From assembly GCA_949152475.1 (NCBI GenBank), contig OX424563.1, positions 6,359,001-6,423,000 on the forward strand: a stretch of 64,000 nt of DNA. The letters are read 5' to 3'. The DNA comes from Terebella lapidaria (lineage: Eukaryota; Annelida; Polychaeta; Terebellida; Terebellidae). The notes beneath the pieces are model-generated. The model was given only the letters and a program-made list of their open reading frames with translations, was not told where the DNA came from and made no database searches. The stretch's first letter is position 1, and every line of letters begins with the position of its first letter. The translations under genes and the position numbers were made by a program. This document shows, piece after piece, positions 59,691 to 64,000 of the stretch.

Positions 59691-61975
59691 AAATGCCATA
59701 ATTCGTGTCATTTTTGGTAAATTTTTGTGATTTTGATCGAATATGTCGAAACAAGAAAATGCATCATAGCTGCCCAAAAACCAACATCGCCTGGTGAAAA
59801 AAAAAGATTCTATGTTGGTTTAGGCACTTCCTATTTACCTGCATATACTAGTATCACTATCCTCTACACGAAATATACGTTGCCGGAAACTTCACGAATT
59901 TGTTCAAAATTGTGGCCAATTTTTTCTTTGCTCTATATTATATCTACACTAAATTTACTTTTGCATTCCAATACTAGTATTACCAGGAAATCCACCACAA
60001 ATAGAAGTCAGCTTATTTATACCGATCACATATCTAGAAATTCAGATACTAGTAACCCTATTATGGTGTCCTAAATTCATTCAAAACATATATGTGTATA
60101 TTCACATGCAGCAACAATCTAGACATGGTATTACACATTTATTTGCCACTTCCTAGCATTTCATGCATACATTGACATTTGATCTGTGGTGCCAAAGTGA
60201 TACCATGTTGGTAACCAACAACATGGAAACAGAATATTAATAGCAGTACTATGTTTACTGTAATGCCTGACTGTGACCAGGATTTTCCAATAACAATGGA
60301 TCATGATTAAAATCCCATATAGTAACATTTACTACTGTACAATTTTGTTATTCATTGCCATCCAGGCTGTACGAAACTTTCATCACATATATATTAATAC
60401 TCTATGAGTTTCTCAAATGCAAATAATGATGGATAGTACATACGGTACACGAGACAATCCTCAAGTTTGGGACCGACCGTTTTACTATGACCAATATGCC
60501 GATGCAATGGTGATTTTTTTTACGAGTACCCACTTACGATCTAAGAGTACGGAGTCTAACAGTTAACCGGTTACGAAAATCGCTACTCCTTCTACCACTA
60601 GATAGTATGTTGCGCACACTATACATGAACTTTTGACAAAATGTCATGATCAATCTATGATGATCAATAATCATATAGATGAACTTTATTTTACATCGGT
60701 ATAGCATGAAACAATAAACACTAGCCACAAGGTTATTGACCGACAATGAATCATATATGATGAGGTGACATATACAACATGAACATTGGGCAACAAAAAC
60801 AAATTATCATTATCATACCATTGTCAGTTATTTCATATATTGTACATATTACATGATAATACGCAAACATTACAACTATTTATTGGTCCTGACCATCCAG
60901 ACAGCTTATGTTTAAATGCCTGGAGATTTTTTTAGCACTTTTTATATTTTGAGGTAAACAATGCCATGTTCCTTCATGACTGACACTATTCAAGCCAAAG
61001 AGCCTTTGATTCAAGCCATATCTTGTAGTTTTGCACTTTAACGTACATATTGAGACATTTCGGAGTGCGTAACAATTTTCTTTGACATTTAATAAATCAT
61101 GGTCAATAGTGCCTGTAATTTGTTACTCAGGACATGACAACATTATAGATCTATTAGCCACTTGATGAAGTTTGATTTGGTTGGTCTTGGCCTCTCATCT
61201 TCCCTTCGGTGGGGTTTGTCAGTAGATGTGTTTCCTTCTATGACATATCATTCATGTTGACATGTAGAACTGAAACCTGAAATTACATGTGAGATTAAGT
61301 TGTAGAGTAAACTATTCACAGTATTCAGTTTTGTGCCATTATTACGTTGACAGTCAGAACCTGTATTTTTGGGATCTGTAGAATATCTGACAGATGATGA
61401 CAGCACGGTATTTGCACACTATTCCAGTTACAGTAAATTATAGACACATATAATATACGTACTGTTATTCTTGATCCTTGCAGGTGGCTGCTCTGCACTA
61501 CGCACTAGTACAGTTTCTTTCAGGCTCAGATATTTGGTTGTTGCTGTGTGCTGACTCGCCTGACTGGCTGTCTGAGTGTCTCAGCCTGTCTGTAGTGTAG
61601 CCGCAGGCTGAGCGACGCAGAGGCTCTGCCAGAGCTGTAAGCTTACTGTCTGTAGTATAGACTATCTGGTATGCAAGTTGAAGTTGATCTTGCAGTCATG
61701 CTTTGCCTTGGCTTTGGTTTGTGGCAAATGCTGAAATGACAAAATGATTCCAAGTGTGATTGTGATGTTCCCAGCTAGCATAGATATATCCCGGGAGATA
61801 TATACAGTACTGTATACAGTCGCAAAGTCGATAAAATAAATATCTCTTCATAACTGAGATCCGCCGTTGCATCTGGATCCGCCTCAAATATGGCAGAGAG
61901 CACGTGCGACGTTTTGCACTCATTGAACCTGAGACTGAGTGAGGCTGGGCTGGCAACGTAACCACGGCACGGGTG
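59691..61975. other. Non-coding stretch, no recognisable gene
   Basis: More than 2 kb of AT-rich sequence without motif-bearing frames, tandem repeats or clear inverted repeats. A C/T/G-rich stretch (CTGTCTGTAGTGTAGCC and CTGTCTGTAGTATAGAC) lies near 61,590-61,660. Confidence 0.4.
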
Positions 61976-61980
61976 ATGTA

Positions 61981-62098
61981 TTCTAGCCACAGGCATTTGT
62001 CTCAAGAGAGGGCGTGGGGTGGCGTGGGGGTAAAAAAAGAAGCACACCCCACCCCACCGTGCGCCCTCTCAGTGAGACAGATGCCTGTGATTCTAGCA
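61981..62098. repeat. ~115-bp inverted repeat hairpin
   Basis: The arm 61,984-62,030 (CACAGGCATTTGTCTCA, AGAGAGGGCG, TGGGGTGGCG) is inverted at 62,046-62,095 (CACCCCACC, GCGCCCTCTC, GAGACAGATGCCTGTG). A ~15-nt A-rich loop separates the arms. Confidence 0.8.
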
Positions 62099-62270
62099 TC
62101 ATCATGTTTCATACATTGGGGGTAAAGCCCCCAAACCCCCTAAACTAGAATACTTTATCGAGATCTTTCACTTACCTTCAATTTTCTACCATAATCGTAA
62201 CAAACGGAGCTGGAAAATCACACGCTTCTGAAATCAAAACAAGACTAGCGCCAAGTGACGCACGCGACTA

Positions 62271-62417
62271 AGAGAATCTTATGTCTTGTTTTGATGAGAT
62301 GGAGAAATCTCAGACGAGTCTTCAGCGTAGTCCATGGCGAGCCTTTAGGCGAGCCTGGACAGCTGATGACGAGTCTGAGATTTCTCCATCTCATCAAAAC
62401 AAGACATAAGATTCTCT
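62271..62417. repeat. 147-bp hairpin with 45-bp perfect stem
   Basis: The left arm 62,271-62,315 begins AGAGAATCTTATGTCTTGTT. It is exactly complementary to 62,373-62,417. The loop contains a duplicated GGCGAGCCT, and the stem continues imperfectly inward (GAGTCTTCAGC / GCTGATGAC). The short frames on both strands are mirror images of the stem. Confidence 0.9.
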
Positions 62418-62673
62418 TTCTCACCATAAGTCAGTTTGGGGTTAACGAAAAACACTATAATACAAGCAATATTCCAACAAAACAATCAAATTTTACAATA
62501 TTGCCGCCATTGTGTTGACATAAAAAATAGTCCGTATATTCGTGCGCGTCTAGACTGTTGCCGTTGTCATTCGTGTCGCGTCGAACATGGGAACTATTTT
62601 CTTTGTGTATTTATACAGGGGTGCAAAAAGTGCACACCCGGCAGGAGATCGATATATCTCAGTCGTGGTGTCA

Positions 62674-63060
62674 CCAGGGGGCCGTTTTACTAAGATTGGG
62701 AGCTCCTACAAAGAGTGCTCTTTATTTGACTTTAAGGAGCTGGGATTGTAGGAGCTATTTACAAAACCGTTTTACTAAAGTGATCCATAAAATTAGGGAG
62801 CGTTTTAGACCTCTTTATGGAGGTCGAGCTTGTTTCGTTTTGGAACATGTGATTTCGTAATGTCGCTCGTGGTTTTGTCAAACGAGCGGGAAAAACCACG
62901 GCTTGTTTACATGTCGTTTGGTAGGCTTCGTCAAGATCTCGGCTAATCATGGCAGGCGAATTAGACACAGATAAACAGAAGAAGGTTGTGGAAATATTAT
63001 GATGAAGAAAAAACGTTTTGTAGAATTGAAAGAGAACGCAAGAGCCGATAATTTTAGATT
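62674..63060 (+). other. Possible DNA-transposon 5' end with start of an open frame
   Basis: GGGGGCCGTTTTACTAAG at 62,677 looks like the GGGGCCGTTT-type terminus of some PIF/Harbinger- or ISL2EU-like elements. A second ACCGTTTTACTAAAG is at about 62,765. An ATG at 62,949 opens a 17-codon frame (MAGELDTDKQKKVVEIL) that stops at TGA. No partner terminus was found in the remaining window, so this is tentative. Confidence 0.3.
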
Positions 63061-64000
63061 ATTGTTTGTGTCAGTCCGACTGCAAGCGACTGCAACTGCA
63101 AGCGACAGAGCGACGCGAGTTCCCCTGGCCTGAGTCCGTGTTTGTGTAGGCCAAAATCAGTCGGGTGGCAGATGTCGAATACGTGTAGATATACATCTGT
63201 CGCTCAGGCTAATACTATTTAAGAAAACCCACGCCTCTGTCCCCCAACCACCATCTGCTCTGCATCAATGATCAATGGTGTTCCATCCGTGTATATAAAC
63301 ACAACTGAGACAAAAGTCAATAATATTTTTTCTGCGTTATGATTGTGCTGACGGATTATTACGGAGACCCTGAGGTGACATACAGCATTGAATTCGTGGG
63401 AACGGGATGATAAATCACTATTAAATAAGCACGGAATACGGACTCGTGGGCATGAAATATTGAATCATGGAAACGGATTTAAAAATCGTGTTCTAGTATT
63501 AATATTTTGTGCCCAAAAAATAATACATGATCGTGGCCACGAAATCAAGACTGGTAGGCCTAGATACGTGCTCTCTTCGTGTGGTGAAAATTATTTTTGG
63601 CCCTTAGAGGTCTAGCTGTCACGTCTCCCTGTAGCAGGAGCGTATCAGTTTTTTTTTACGGGCCTCATCTGAACAGGGATGACAGGGCATCAGGGGGATA
63701 CATCCACGCGGTCGATGGCGACCCTTTGGGTCGTGTAATTAATATTAAAAAATAGAATGAGTAGGATATAAATATAAATAGAATACCTAAAGTTCATGTA
63801 TTTTTCTATGTAATTTCAGGTTTTTCAGCTAACATTGTCATTAGAAATTTTCATTTGATTAAAATTATTATGCCAAGAATCATTATGAGTTAAACTGGAA
63901 AGTATCTTGCTGCATGTTACACATAACATGAAACACAGTGCTATTTGAAAGTAGTATTATGTGTGGGAAAGCACTTATCCATGCAAATAAAATATTTTAT
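63061..64000. other. Non-coding stretch to window end
   Basis: A short repetitive piece (CGACTGCAAGCGACTGCAAC) lies near 63,078-63,110. Otherwise no gene or ordered repeat is recognised. Confidence 0.35.

Overview
This window is eukaryotic, AT-rich, gene-poor and packed with repeats. There is no operon structure. Splice signals, AATAAA poly(A) signals, LINE reverse-transcriptase remnants, many short inverted-repeat (MITE-like) elements and several kinds of tandem repeat are visible. The repeat types (GTCCGTCC-type repeats, AGGTCA-rich repeats, the LINE 3' end) suggest a marine invertebrate, most likely a mollusc or another lophotrochozoan. That is inference from repeat style; no host housekeeping gene is present to confirm it. 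Nearly all the coding sequence looks transposon-derived.

Layout. At 1-2016 (minus) lies a truncated, twice-frameshifted copy of a transposase-like gene. A block of ~600-bp tandem repeats occupies 3.2-4.9 kb. A 34-bp minisatellite with higher-order structure fills 8.64-11.09 kb. At 11.2-25.4 kb are MITEs, LINE 3' ends, a 1,153-bp tandem duplication rich in AGGTCA, a 2.1-kb element with long repeat-bearing termini, a small palindrome with GCGTTCCCTC repeats, and a 2.75-kb inverted-repeat element with a second element nested inside it. At 29-32 kb is a ~220-250-bp satellite carrying GGACGTAAC / GTTACGTCC pairs. At 32.9-34.6 kb a ~180-bp tandem repeat is interrupted by a 747-bp palindrome.

The best preserved gene is at 36,194-42,591 (plus). 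Four exons join in frame to give about 2,012 residues: a basic N-terminus, a Cys-rich region, a transposase-like core with three conserved Asp, an OTU/vertnin-type cysteine-protease-like domain, and 34 near-identical 21-residue repeats. The copy at 1-2016 has the same core, so this is a multicopy family and probably the coding part of a DNA transposon.

At 45-50.8 kb there are four inverted-repeat elements; one has a candidate 6-bp target duplication. At 50.8-52.9 kb (plus) are the remains of a gene with a MADS-box half-domain, Pro/Gln-rich 36-residue repeats and a PHD finger, broken by stops and frameshifts. Convergent to it at 53.5-56.3 kb (minus) is a pseudogene of the DUF6589 type. The last 8 kb hold an AGGTCA-bearing tandem repeat, a MITE copy, two strong hairpins and a possible transposon terminus.

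No rRNA, CRISPR or confident tRNA was found. All family assignments come from reading motifs, without database searches.
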